Source: Paenibacillus amylolyticus (GTDB lineage: Bacteria; Bacillota; Bacilli; Paenibacillales; Paenibacillaceae). From it: a stretch of DNA of 64,000 nt. The notes beneath the pieces are model-generated. The model did not search any database and had not been told where the DNA came from. It worked only from the letters and a program-made list of their open reading frames with translations. Position numbers and translations under genes: made by a program. How positions within the stretch are numbered: position 1 is the first letter of the stretch; the number at the start of each line of letters is the position of its first letter. The stretch lies in contig NZ_RIAS01000002.1 of assembly GCF_003719335.1 (NCBI RefSeq), positions 248,001-312,000 of the forward strand. Reading direction: 5' to 3'. Below are positions 36,500 to 44,179 of the stretch, piece by piece.

Positions 36500-37057
36500 T
36501 TGAATACATCGTATGAACAGCATGTCGAATATCCGAGCAGGAAACGAATGGCTTGGATTACAGCAGGGGCAGCGCTTTTTGTGAGTGCCGGATTCTTTCT
36601 GATGTTTGACCGATCTTCTGGAGCAGGGACTTCCATCATATCCAGTGTTCTTGGTCTGCTATCTGTCCTCTTCTTTGGTACATGCTTCTGCTACAGCCTG
36701 GTAAAAATGATCCGAAAGGAACCCTCCTTTGTCATCAATGAGCATGGATTTGTCGATTCTTCCTCTTATGCCTCGGGCGGGGCAGTAGCCTGGAAGGATA
36801 TTGAACATATTTTTATGTACGAGCTGATGGGGCAAAAAATGATCGGGGTTAAACTGCAGGATGAGAAAGCATTTATGGAGCGTCATAACGGGATGAAGCG
36901 CAAGCTGATGACGGCGAATAGCAATATGGTGGATGCGACGATCAGCATTGCGCAAAGCAGTATCACTTTGCCGATCGACCAGCTGTATTTTGTGATGATG
37001 AATCATTGGCAGCATGGTAAAGGCGGCAGGATTTACGTTTTGAACGGGAGGAAATAG
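36500..37057 (+). CDS. STM3941-like small membrane protein
   Basis: 185 aa. Two hydrophobic segments (about 19-37 and 45-69) precede a soluble PH-like beta domain (about 74-185) with FVINEHGFVDSSSYASGGAV and AWKDIEHIFMYE, the pattern of the STM3941 family of unknown function. A second member of similar design lies at 52427-52903. The TTG start has AAGGAGGGA 7-9 bases upstream. It stands alone with its own terminator. Confidence 0.75.
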   Translation: MNTSYEQHVEYPSRKRMAWITAGAALFVSAGFFLMFDRSSGAGTSIISSVLGLLSVLFFGTCFCYSLVKMIRKEPSFVINEHGFVDSSSYASGGAVAWKDIEHIFMYELMGQKMIGVKLQDEKAFMERHNGMKRKLMTANSNMVDATISIAQSSITLPIDQLYFVMMNHWQHGKGGRIYVLNGRK

Positions 37058-37152
37058 TGAAGGAACGAAGAATTATAGCGGTGAGAAATCGAAGAAAGCT
37101 GCTGTCTAATCCAGAGGTGATTTTTTCTGAATACATATATAGCTCAGAACGG

Positions 37153-37178
37153 CAGGTCTTTGAGACCTGTTTTTTTAT
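37153..37178 (+). terminator. Terminator after the STM3941-like gene
   Basis: CAGGTCT, a 3-base loop and AGACCTG, followed by eight T. Confidence 0.92.
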
Positions 37179-37206
37179 TGTGTTCAAATGAAAACTGAAA
37201 ATAGGC

Positions 37207-37247
37207 TTTACAATACCAATTCACTAGTGTACTATGTAACTAACACA
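37207..37247 (+). promoter_or_regulatory. Promoter and YtrA-like operator of the second GntR/ABC operon
   Basis: TTTACA (37207-37212) and TACTAT (37230-37235) are 17 bases apart. AGTGTA (37226-37231) and AACACA (37242-37247) form the inverted half-sites known for YtrA-type regulators and straddle the -10, so autorepression is likely. Confidence 0.7.
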
Positions 37248-37273
37248 CCGATACGGAAAGGAGCGAGAACATC

Positions 37274-37669
37274 GTGCCTATCGAATTTGATAACAATTTA
37301 CCGATCTATCTGCAGATCATGCAATATATCAAACGACAAATTGTAACCGGCGCCCTCAAGGCAGGGGATAAAATTCCCTCGGTTCGTGAACTGGCTGCCG
37401 AATTGCAGATTAATCCGAATACAGTGCAGCGTACGTTCCAGGAGCTGGAGCGTGAAGAAGTCGTTGAAACGAAGCGGGGCTTGGGCAGATATGTAACAAG
37501 TGAGGAGAGGAAGATCATGATGATCAAGAAAGAAATGGCCGGCGAGCTGCTGGATCGTTTCCTGACCGGGATGCAAGAACTTGGAATCGAAGAGCAGGAT
37601 ATTGTATCCATCGTGACGGATGCTTTGGCTGAAAATAGTCAAGGGAAAGGGGAACACACACATGAGTAA
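37274..37669 (+). CDS. YtrA-family GntR transcriptional regulator
   Basis: 131 aa with the GntR winged helix near the N-terminus (YLQIMQYIKRQIVTGALKAG, IPSVRELAAELQINPNTVQR) and a short helical tail. It shares design and many residues with the regulator at 25871 but heads a different ABC pair. The GTG start follows AAAGGAG at about 11 bases. The end overlaps the ATPase gene by eight bases. The operator overlapping its promoter supports autoregulation. Confidence 0.93.
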   Translation: MPIEFDNNLPIYLQIMQYIKRQIVTGALKAGDKIPSVRELAAELQINPNTVQRTFQELEREEVVETKRGLGRYVTSEERKIMMIKKEMAGELLDRFLTGMQELGIEEQDIVSIVTDALAENSQGKGEHTHE

Positions 37670-38360
37670 CATTCTCGAGCTTAATCAGGTCAACAAGACA
37701 TATGGCCGAAAACAGGCGTTACACAATGTCTCGCTGAATATTGCTCCTGGACGAATTGTAGGGCTTCTAGGCAGCAACGGAAGTGGAAAGAGCACACTGA
37801 TGAAACTGGTCGCAGGTTTGCTGCATCCCGCTAGCGGTAGCATTCAGGTTACAGGTAAGCCGATAGGACTGGAGACGAAGTCACTCGTATCATTCATGCC
37901 AGATCGTCCGTTAACCGAGAACTGGATGAAGGTTCGTGATGCGCTCGCATACTACCGTGATTTTTATGCCGATTTTGATGAGGAGAAGGCACGGGAGATG
38001 CTGGAGTTTATGAGTCTCGCAGAGGATGAGCGTGTTAGTCATTTGTCCAAAGGCATGAATGAACGACTGCAGTTAACACTGGTATTGTCTCGCAAGGCGC
38101 GGCTGTATTTGCTGGATGAGCCGATCGGCGGGGTTGACCCGGTAGCCAGAGGCAAAATTCTCGATGCGATCGTCAAATTTTACGACGAAGACAGCAGCCT
38201 GATCATTTCCACACATCTGGTGAAGGATATTGAACGCATTTTTGATGAAGTGGTCTTTATTCGTGAAGGCAAGGTGGTTATGCATGAGGAAGTCGAGACC
38301 ATCAGGCTGAAGCATGGAAAGAGTGTAGATGAGATGTTCAAGGAGGTCTATGCAGAATGA
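37662..38360 (+). CDS. ABC transporter ATP-binding protein
   Basis: 232 aa nucleotide-binding domain with Walker A GSNGSGKST, signature LSKGMNERLQLTL and Walker B LYLLDEPIGGVDP. The H-loop is ISTHLVKDIERI. The start at 37662 was preferred to an upstream in-frame codon because AAAGGGGAAC precedes it. It probably works with the 246-aa permease encoded next, as an exporter of the YtrB or bacitracin-response type. The substrate is unknown. Confidence 0.93.
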   Translation: MSNILELNQVNKTYGRKQALHNVSLNIAPGRIVGLLGSNGSGKSTLMKLVAGLLHPASGSIQVTGKPIGLETKSLVSFMPDRPLTENWMKVRDALAYYRDFYADFDEEKAREMLEFMSLAEDERVSHLSKGMNERLQLTLVLSRKARLYLLDEPIGGVDPVARGKILDAIVKFYDEDSSLIISTHLVKDIERIFDEVVFIREGKVVMHEEVETIRLKHGKSVDEMFKEVYAE

Positions 38361-39097
38361 TGACATTGTTGAAGTATGATTTTAGAAGAAGCTGGAATAC
38401 TCTGCTGGCAGGGCTAGTCATCCTGATTATTGTGCAACTGGGACTGATGATATTTGTGTCTTCCGGTGTCACTGCAAATGTGCTAGGCATCATGGCATAC
38501 ATCGGAGCGGGAGTAGCCGTCTATGTAAAGACGATAAAAACATACACGGCCAACATCCGCTCCTACAATCGTCGTCTGATCCCGGTTACGGGTCTGTCTC
38601 ATGTGTTATCACCCATCATTTTTGGTACAATCTGCGGACTGGGCTTGCTGCTTATAAGCCTCTTCCACGCATACCTTTACATTACGATGAAGCTGGGGCT
38701 TGATCTGTCTGCATATATTGGTGTCAAAATAAGTGCGGCTGAGATATGGAGTACTTTGTTTTTTGCAGGCTGGATCGTTCTGTTTATGACGATCATTATC
38801 TTTTTCTCTATTAGCGTAGCGGGAACTTTCCGCTGGAAAACAGGCCCATGGATCGGAATTGTAACGTTCATTGTTCTGATTAACCTGCTTAGCTGGTTGG
38901 AAAATGTTATTTTTTCAGGAAAGTTCAGTCCGAATGACCTGTTTCAGTTCACCGAAGAAAGCACGGGCATCTCATTTTCAGCCAACGGTGTTATATGGGC
39001 CGATGGACGGTGGGGGACCACGGTGTTTGAAATGGCACTTGCTGCGCTTCTCGTATGGGGAATGGTCTATTTAAACAACAAAAAAGTGGAAGCTTAG
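38357..39097 (+). CDS. ABC transporter permease (small, six-helix type)
   Basis: 246 aa with six hydrophobic segments (about 17-35, 40-55, 82-108, 128-155, 160-178, 225-241). It has no soluble tail, unlike the permease at 27130. The start overlaps the ATPase stop by four bases (ATGA), with AAGGAGG upstream, so subunits are made together. A terminator lies 35 bases after the stop. No family name can be given beyond ABC-2-like permease. Confidence 0.87.
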   Translation: MMTLLKYDFRRSWNTLLAGLVILIIVQLGLMIFVSSGVTANVLGIMAYIGAGVAVYVKTIKTYTANIRSYNRRLIPVTGLSHVLSPIIFGTICGLGLLLISLFHAYLYITMKLGLDLSAYIGVKISAAEIWSTLFFAGWIVLFMTIIIFFSISVAGTFRWKTGPWIGIVTFIVLINLLSWLENVIFSGKFSPNDLFQFTEESTGISFSANGVIWADGRWGTTVFEMALAALLVWGMVYLNNKKVEA

Positions 39098-39131
39098 TCA
39101 CTTTTTTTAGCAAAACAAGAAGGACGAATGT

Positions 39132-39158
39132 AACGGGCGGCGGAGCTGCTCGTTTTTA
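39132..39158 (+). terminator. Terminator of the second GntR/ABC operon
   Basis: AACGGGCGGC and GCTGCTCGTT form a G-U tolerant stem followed by five T. Confidence 0.85.
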
Positions 39159-39307
39159 CTTTTTTGGCAGAGAAGAAAGGATATATGCACCCTATTCCAG
39201 TTTGAATACGTAAATTTAGATATAATGACTGCTGACAGAGAAATAAGAAGTTGGATTCACATGGTGAGCATCATCAGACATTACAACATCGGGAAGGGGA
39301 AAGCGAT

Positions 39308-39808
39308 ATGCAATTGTACTTTAGAGATAACTTTTTCAACGCCGGATATACCGAAATTTTGAATGCCGATCAGGAGCAAGCAGGACACCTGGATTTGAAA
39401 AGTGTATTTGGATCATCACTCGATGTATCGGATGAAAAAGGTCTGGTCTGCAGAGGCAAATTCCGCATGTTGACCAATCGCTGGGACGTGACGGCAGCGG
39501 ATGGCACATATCTGGGGGTGCTAAGAGCGAGATTCAGCTTTTTCAGCAAAAAATATGAATACGATGCGGGCTCACGTGGCATCTATGATGTGTCTGCACC
39601 AGCATTTTCACAGGAATATGATGTAACCGACAGAGCAGGCCGTGTCGTGGTAAGCTTCCGCCGTACCAGTGGTTGGTTCAGTTCAGGGGCGTTTGTGCTG
39701 GATAACCAATCCGAATATTTGGACACCTATGAATTGGTTGCTGTGGTCATGGGCGTGCACGCCATTAACAAAAGACGGAGAGCTGCAAACAGTAGCAGTG
39801 CTACGTAG
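39308..39808 (+). CDS. LURP-one/Tubby-C-terminal-like protein
   Basis: 166 aa, mostly beta strands. The pattern MQLYFRDNFFNAGYTEILN, LVCRGKFRMLTNRWDV and KKYEYDAGSRGIYDVSAP is like the Tubby C-terminal/LURP-one fold, in which short strands surround a central helix (YLDTYELVAVVMGVHAI near the end). The role in bacteria is not established; phospholipid or scaffold binding is suspected for the fold. The start at 39308 follows GGGAAGGGG. The gene is convergent with the WYL regulators. Confidence 0.65.
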   Translation: MQLYFRDNFFNAGYTEILNADQEQAGHLDLKSVFGSSLDVSDEKGLVCRGKFRMLTNRWDVTAADGTYLGVLRARFSFFSKKYEYDAGSRGIYDVSAPAFSQEYDVTDRAGRVVVSFRRTSGWFSSGAFVLDNQSEYLDTYELVAVVMGVHAINKRRRAANSSSAT

Positions 39809-39852
39809 ATCGGAAATGTATGGGTGTTTAGCTCTCCAAATTACATTAATCT

Positions 39853-39940
39853 ACAAGGACGAAAATGAGGCGAATGATCCGTTACAGGCCGAAGGAGTAA
39901 CGGTCAGATCCGACGTATGCCGGCATCATTTCGTCCTTGT
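39853..39940. other. Long inverted repeat between the Tubby-like gene and the WYL regulators
   Basis: ACAAGGACGAAAATGA (39853-39868) pairs with TCATTTCGTCCTTGT (39926-39940) with one bulged A. An inner perfect hairpin is formed by CCGTTAC (39879-39885) and GTAACGG (39897-39903). It has no T-runs. It could end transcription of convergent genes or be a small repeat element. Confidence 0.6.
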
Positions 39941-40020
39941 TGCTGTGTATCGTGCACCCTATCAGAGAAGTTGAGATCAAGTAGTTTGCTAAGCGATAGC
40001 TCTTAAAGCGATGGTTTATG

Positions 40021-40863
40021 CTAATCACCTTGCGCAGCTGTTTCATGATCCAGCTGTTTGGACTCGGAATGCGCATAACGTGCCAGCACCTTGGCAGCAG
40101 TCTCGGACATGCGCTCCTGCAGAGCCGAATGATCGATGATGCGAACACGTTTACCGAGAAAACGCATCTTGGACAACACGTAATCGACCTCGTTTCGGGG
40201 AACCGTCAGCAGAATCCGGTATACATGGTTCGCTTCGTTGTATTTAACCTCTCTCTCGAAGCAGGAGAAGGCATAGAGAATACGGGACAACTCCGCATTG
40301 AACTCAGGCAAGACCTCGATCGTGATCGTCGTTTTACGTTTCTCCGTGATCAGTGCAATGCTTGCCTTGTATCGCGATGCGGCCTCCGGTTTAATGGATC
40401 TGCTCTCCAGCTTGGTGATGCTATGCAGCTTGGTGGACATTAATCTGGCAAAGTGCGGGGCATACCAGAGCACATACCATTCCTTTTTGACCATGGAATA
40501 TTCCAGCTTATACGGGAACCCGAACTTCTCCTGGCTTGTGCGTCCGCTACGGATACGACCTGTCATGTGAAACCCCTCACCGTTCAGGATCATCTGCCGT
40601 AACGGCCTCAGCAGGGGATGAGAGACACTACTCTCTTCACTTTTTGCTTTTTCCGTGAGGTAATCTTGCAGATTCAAGTGCTTTTCCCCGTCCAGCATAT
40701 GGTTTAATTTGGTCAACGTTGCCGGGTTTAGCGCTTCTTGCGCAGCCGGATGTTCCATCATCATACGGAGCCAAGCCCGTTCCTGTGAAGTCCAGGTGAA
40801 CAGTCCGGTTTCATTCAGTCTCGTCATGATCTGGTAGTTGAACATCTTCTCGAACAGGTTCAT
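40021..40863 (-). CDS. WYL-domain regulator without recognisable DNA-binding domain
   Basis: About 280 aa. The WYL core is seen in KLEYSMVKKEWYVLWYAP (about residue 130-147), followed by a WCX-like C-terminal region (TTITIEVLPEFNAELSRILY). No helix-turn-helix is evident at the N-terminus. The gene overlaps the end of the other WYL gene by about 53 bases and must act with it, like the PafB/PafC pair that activates DNA-repair genes. The start at 40863 was chosen for GGAGA 12 bases upstream; a TTG at 40875 abuts the ribosome site. WYL domains are known nucleic-acid or nucleotide sensors. Confidence 0.85.
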   Translation of the reverse strand: MNLFEKMFNYQIMTRLNETGLFTWTSQERAWLRMMMEHPAAQEALNPATLTKLNHMLDGEKHLNLQDYLTEKAKSEESSVSHPLLRPLRQMILNGEGFHMTGRIRSGRTSQEKFGFPYKLEYSMVKKEWYVLWYAPHFARLMSTKLHSITKLESRSIKPEAASRYKASIALITEKRKTTITIEVLPEFNAELSRILYAFSCFEREVKYNEANHVYRILLTVPRNEVDYVLSKMRFLGKRVRIIDHSALQERMSETAAKVLARYAHSESKQLDHETAAQGD

Positions 40864-42166
40864 AATACGCCGCAATCTCCTTCCATTCTTCGATCATTTC
40901 CTCACGCAGCTTACTTGGAGCCAGAATCTCACAGCTTGAGCCAAAACTGCGCAGCCAAGGTTTGATCTCTGTTGTACCGTTGACCTGAATTTCATACAAA
41001 AAGCTATGATCCGTTTCGGGTGTAATGGTTCCCCACTGTCCTTGCAGCCGGACGCGATCCAGAATAAAGTTGCGCTGACCATCTCCCGGGTGGAAAAAGC
41101 GTGCTTGCACCGTTACGGTGCGGCCTGTATCGACAAGCCAGCTGTACCGGCTGATGTCAGCCCATTCTTTTTTCAATGAAAGCATATGCTCTTCTTCAAT
41201 AGGCTGAAGCTCCTCCAGCTGGGTGATGCCCTCCATCCGAAACTTCACGAATCTCCGCCTACTCTGATAACCGATGACATACCAGCGCCCATACTGGTGA
41301 TCATAAACGACTTCAATCGGGATGATCCGATTGGAGCTTCCGCCAGCTTCGCGTTCGAATTTTGGGTTCGTATTTTGCGAGCTATAGCTGGATGGTTTCT
41401 TCGGTGAAAAATACTGAAATTGCACACGTCTTCGCTGACGAATCGCACCAAGCAGGGTGTACAGATGGGCTTCGTCCAGAATGCGTGAATAATAATGATA
41501 CTTATAAATATATGGCTCCGTCGCTTCTTCTTGCGGATAACTTGCTTTAATTACTTTTTTCATACTATCCCGCAATAGATATCCTTGCACCGATGGAACC
41601 TGTGTGTTCGCCATCATATCAACGAAGTCGTATAACTCCAGTTGTTCTTCCGGGGTGAGCTGTGTCAGCACGTCCTGCTGTAACGAATAACGATAAGGAC
41701 GTCCGCCCGGCTCTTTGCGAATGACACCGACTTCCTCCAAATACTTCAGATCCGAACGGATCGTTTTCTCATCCGGCAGGGCCAGTTCTTCCGGCAAATC
41801 GGCACAGCAGGCATCCAGTAATTCCATCGCGGTCAGCGCGGAGTCTTGAAGGGTATGTAAAATGACGGACAAGCGCTCCACTTCGGTTTCTTTCATGGAT
41901 TTGGCGCGAAAAAGAAATAGCAGCAACGGCTCGGCAGACTCGCCGTATTGAAAACGAACAAGTTCGTTGATCTCCGAGCCCATCTCACTGTCTGTGTGCT
42001 GGTCGCTCAAGCTCTGACGAATATCTCGCAGCTTGCGCTGTGTTTTATCAAAGGTATGTACAGAAATGCCAAGCCGTTTGGCATACTGCTGACGGTTATA
42101 TGCGCCACTGGTTAGTGACAGCATCCGCAGAAACTGAATCTCTTTATCGAAGCTTTCTTTAGCCAT
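40811..42166 (-). CDS. HTH-WYL domain transcriptional regulator
   Basis: About 451 aa. An N-terminal region with DNA-binding helices (QFLRMLSLTSGAYNRQQYAK, RLGISVHTFDKTQRKLRDI) precedes a second winged-helix-like part (about 105-180), then the WYL domain with YGRWYVIGYQSRRRFVKFRM and a WCX tail. It is transcribed away from the Y RNA/rsr/rlaP/hen1/pnkp operon, with only about 190 bases between, so it most likely controls that operon. The start is ATG 42166 with AGGAG 8 bases upstream; the GTG three codons earlier overlaps the ribosome site. Confidence 0.9.
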   Translation of the reverse strand: MAKESFDKEIQFLRMLSLTSGAYNRQQYAKRLGISVHTFDKTQRKLRDIRQSLSDQHTDSEMGSEINELVRFQYGESAEPLLLFLFRAKSMKETEVERLSVILHTLQDSALTAMELLDACCADLPEELALPDEKTIRSDLKYLEEVGVIRKEPGGRPYRYSLQQDVLTQLTPEEQLELYDFVDMMANTQVPSVQGYLLRDSMKKVIKASYPQEEATEPYIYKYHYYSRILDEAHLYTLLGAIRQRRRVQFQYFSPKKPSSYSSQNTNPKFEREAGGSSNRIIPIEVVYDHQYGRWYVIGYQSRRRFVKFRMEGITQLEELQPIEEEHMLSLKKEWADISRYSWLVDTGRTVTVQARFFHPGDGQRNFILDRVRLQGQWGTITPETDHSFLYEIQVNGTTEIKPWLRSFGSSCEILAPSKLREEMIEEWKEIAAYYEPVREDVQLPDHDETE

Positions 42167-42390
42167 AGGTCTCACTCCTGATTGGACTGTGATCTTTGTA
42201 TTGTACCAAGATAAACGTCTGCTTTCATTGCAAAGTTGCTAGACCTCGCTCAAATCCATGTCATTTCAATTCAATTTACTGCAACTCACTCTAATTCACG
42301 CCAAGTCGCCATACTTTCACCATGTTCGTAGTTGAAGGTTTCCATGCATAATAAGGATGTGAAGCGGGGCGTTGAAGAAGCCCGGCTGAT

Positions 42391-42530
42391 CTGATTTCCG
42401 AGGCGCCTGGGAGGGTTACTTCGACTGTTAATCGACCAGGTCGTTGGTTCGAATCCAATCGCCGCCGGTTATGGCGGTGTAGCTCAGCGGTAGAGCAGGT
42501 AAAACCTTCCCCCTTTTTCCTCGGAAACCT
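42391..42530 (+). ncRNA. Bacterial Y RNA with circularly permuted tRNA-like module (YrlA type)
   Basis: The outer stem TTTCCGAGG (42395-42403) pairs perfectly with CCTCGGAAA (42519-42527), the expected Ro60-binding arm, with a pyrimidine-rich internal loop (42512-42518). An inner helix is GGGAGGG (42409-42415) with CCTTCCC (42505-42511). Inside is a permuted tRNA: anticodon arm TCGA-CTGTTAA-TCGA (42421-42435), T arm with loop TTCGAAT (42443-42459), acceptor strand CGCCGCC (42460-42466), linker GGTTAT, acceptor strand GGCGGTG (42473-42479), TA, and D arm GCTC-AGCGGTA-GAGC (42482-42496). There is no CCA, so it is a mimic rather than a working tRNA. It precedes rsr, as YrlA genes do. It may be processed from the rsr leader; no terminator follows it. 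Confidence 0.85.
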
Positions 42531-42658
42531 TCTATAGAAACGAAGAAAAATTGACCAACAACGTTAGATTCAGAGCTATTACCCAAAGCGTTTATGAAGA
42601 TAAACTAATGTTCCACATAGATGAAGCACAGCATTTTACTCGTAGGGAGGTTTGTGCG

Positions 42659-44152
42659 ATGAGTAGAGCCAAATCATTATTTAATACACCTCAATCTGTA
42701 GTACATAATCATGATGGATATGCAGCTTATGAGCGATTGGTCGAGGAACAATATATACAGATGTTGACGACGAATACGCTGAACAATACGTTTTATGCGG
42801 ATGAACAACAGCTGCTGCAAGAAGCGGGGAGCAGCCATCAGGAGATGGCGAAACTGGATGCAAACTTCATGGCGAAGGCTTTGGTATATGCTCGGAATGA
42901 AGGCTTCATGCGGCTACAGCCTTTGTATGGGCTCGCCGTTTTGTCCAAGATTAATCCGGAACAGTTCGCACAGGTTTTCTCTCATGTGGTGAAGACGCCA
43001 GCTGATCTGGCCGATTTTCTGACGATCCTCAGAGGAAGCGGGCGGGGAGAGGGAGGGCGTGCAGTGAAGCGTCAAGTCAATCAGTTCCTGAACGAAATCA
43101 GCGAATACTGGGCGATCAAATACAATGGACGTGGGCGTGGGTACAGTCTGGGGGATATGATCGTCACCGCACATCCCAAGCCGAAGGATGGGAAGCAACA
43201 AGCTTTATTCCGTTATTTGCGGGGGCATGAGACCAGTCTTGCGGAGCTTCCTCAACTACAGGCACTGGAGAAACTGAAAACGACACGTAACCCTGCCAGT
43301 CAGCTTCATCAGATTGAAAAAGGTAAACTGCCTTATTCGGTCGTGACCTCGATCCTTCAACCAACGCGTCAGATTTGGGAAGCTTTGATGCTCCAGATGC
43401 CGATGTTTGCGCTCCTGCGTCATTTAAATACGATGGATCGTGCCGGGGTTTTTACCAAAAAGAAAAATATTGCTTACGTCACACGTCGTCTGACGGATGC
43501 CGAGGCACTGCGTCAATCGCGGATATTGCCTTTTCGCTTCGTCAAAGCATATGAGATGGTTGAGCAGCCAGAACTCCGGGAAGCGCTGCAGCAGGCGATA
43601 GAGCTGTCCGTGCACAATTTGCCACCGCTACCAGGGAGAACAGCTATTTTTCTCGATCGCTCAGGTTCTATGCAGGGAGACTACTTACGTATCGGTTCCG
43701 TCCTCGCACTGGCGCTATTCAAACAAACTCAGGGCAACGCCTTATTCTGGTTGTTCGATCAACAAGTCGAAGATGCCCGCCCGAAGCTGGATGAGGGTAT
43801 TCTGGCGCAGGCATATCGAATTCGTGCACAAGGCGGAACCGATACGGGAAGGCCTGTACGAGAGCTGCAAGAATCTAAAGAGATGGTGGATCGCATCATT
43901 ATGATTACGGATGAGCAGCAGAATGAAGGAAGTCCATTTTATGCCGAGTTAGAACGGTATCGACGCGCCATGAATCCGGGGCTGCAGGCATTCATTGTAG
44001 ATATTACCCCTTACCGGCAGGCAATGGTTCCGCCGCGGGATGGCCAGACCTTTTACATCTATGGCTGGAGTGAGGCGGTATTGACATATATTGCAGAGAC
44101 CGTAACAGGGTACGAGACGATTGCCGAGCGTGTACGAACGATTCAACTTTAA
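42659..44152 (+). CDS. rsr: Ro60-family (TROVE/Rsr) RNA-binding protein
   Basis: 497 aa. The TROVE HEAT-repeat ring (about 1-320) begins SRAKSLFNTPQSVVHNHDG and contains FMAKALVYARNEGFMRLQP, as in all Ro proteins. The C-terminal vWA domain has an intact MIDAS: DRSGS near 333, Thr in GGTDTG and Asp in MITDEQQ. Ro binds Y RNA on its outer surface and misfolded RNA 3' ends in its ring, often delivering them to exonucleases. The start at 42659 has GGGAGG 8 bases upstream; an in-frame TTG 108 bases earlier lies just beyond the Y RNA and has no ribosome site. It leads the RNA-repair operon. Confidence 0.95.
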   Translation: MSRAKSLFNTPQSVVHNHDGYAAYERLVEEQYIQMLTTNTLNNTFYADEQQLLQEAGSSHQEMAKLDANFMAKALVYARNEGFMRLQPLYGLAVLSKINPEQFAQVFSHVVKTPADLADFLTILRGSGRGEGGRAVKRQVNQFLNEISEYWAIKYNGRGRGYSLGDMIVTAHPKPKDGKQQALFRYLRGHETSLAELPQLQALEKLKTTRNPASQLHQIEKGKLPYSVVTSILQPTRQIWEALMLQMPMFALLRHLNTMDRAGVFTKKKNIAYVTRRLTDAEALRQSRILPFRFVKAYEMVEQPELREALQQAIELSVHNLPPLPGRTAIFLDRSGSMQGDYLRIGSVLALALFKQTQGNALFWLFDQQVEDARPKLDEGILAQAYRIRAQGGTDTGRPVRELQESKEMVDRIIMITDEQQNEGSPFYAELERYRRAMNPGLQAFIVDITPYRQAMVPPRDGQTFYIYGWSEAVLTYIAETVTGYETIAERVRTIQL

Positions 44153-44179
44153 TCGAAGCAGAGAAGGAGGAGTAAAGGG

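Noticed and set aside
37141..37180. A small RNA near the second GntR operon
   Set aside because: The structure is a plain 7-bp hairpin followed by eight T, fully explained as the terminator of the preceding gene.
42167..42390. A sigma-54 promoter for the RNA-repair operon, as in Rtc systems
   Set aside because: I looked for the TGGCAC-N5-TTGC pattern in the divergent region and found none; no RtcR-like activator is encoded nearby.
42421..42497. A genuine tRNA gene (Asn) at this place
   Set aside because: All tRNA arms are present but in permuted order, there is no CCA end or standard 5'-to-3' layout, and the whole is enclosed in a Y RNA-like stem just before rsr. A tRNA-mimicking Y RNA explains it better.
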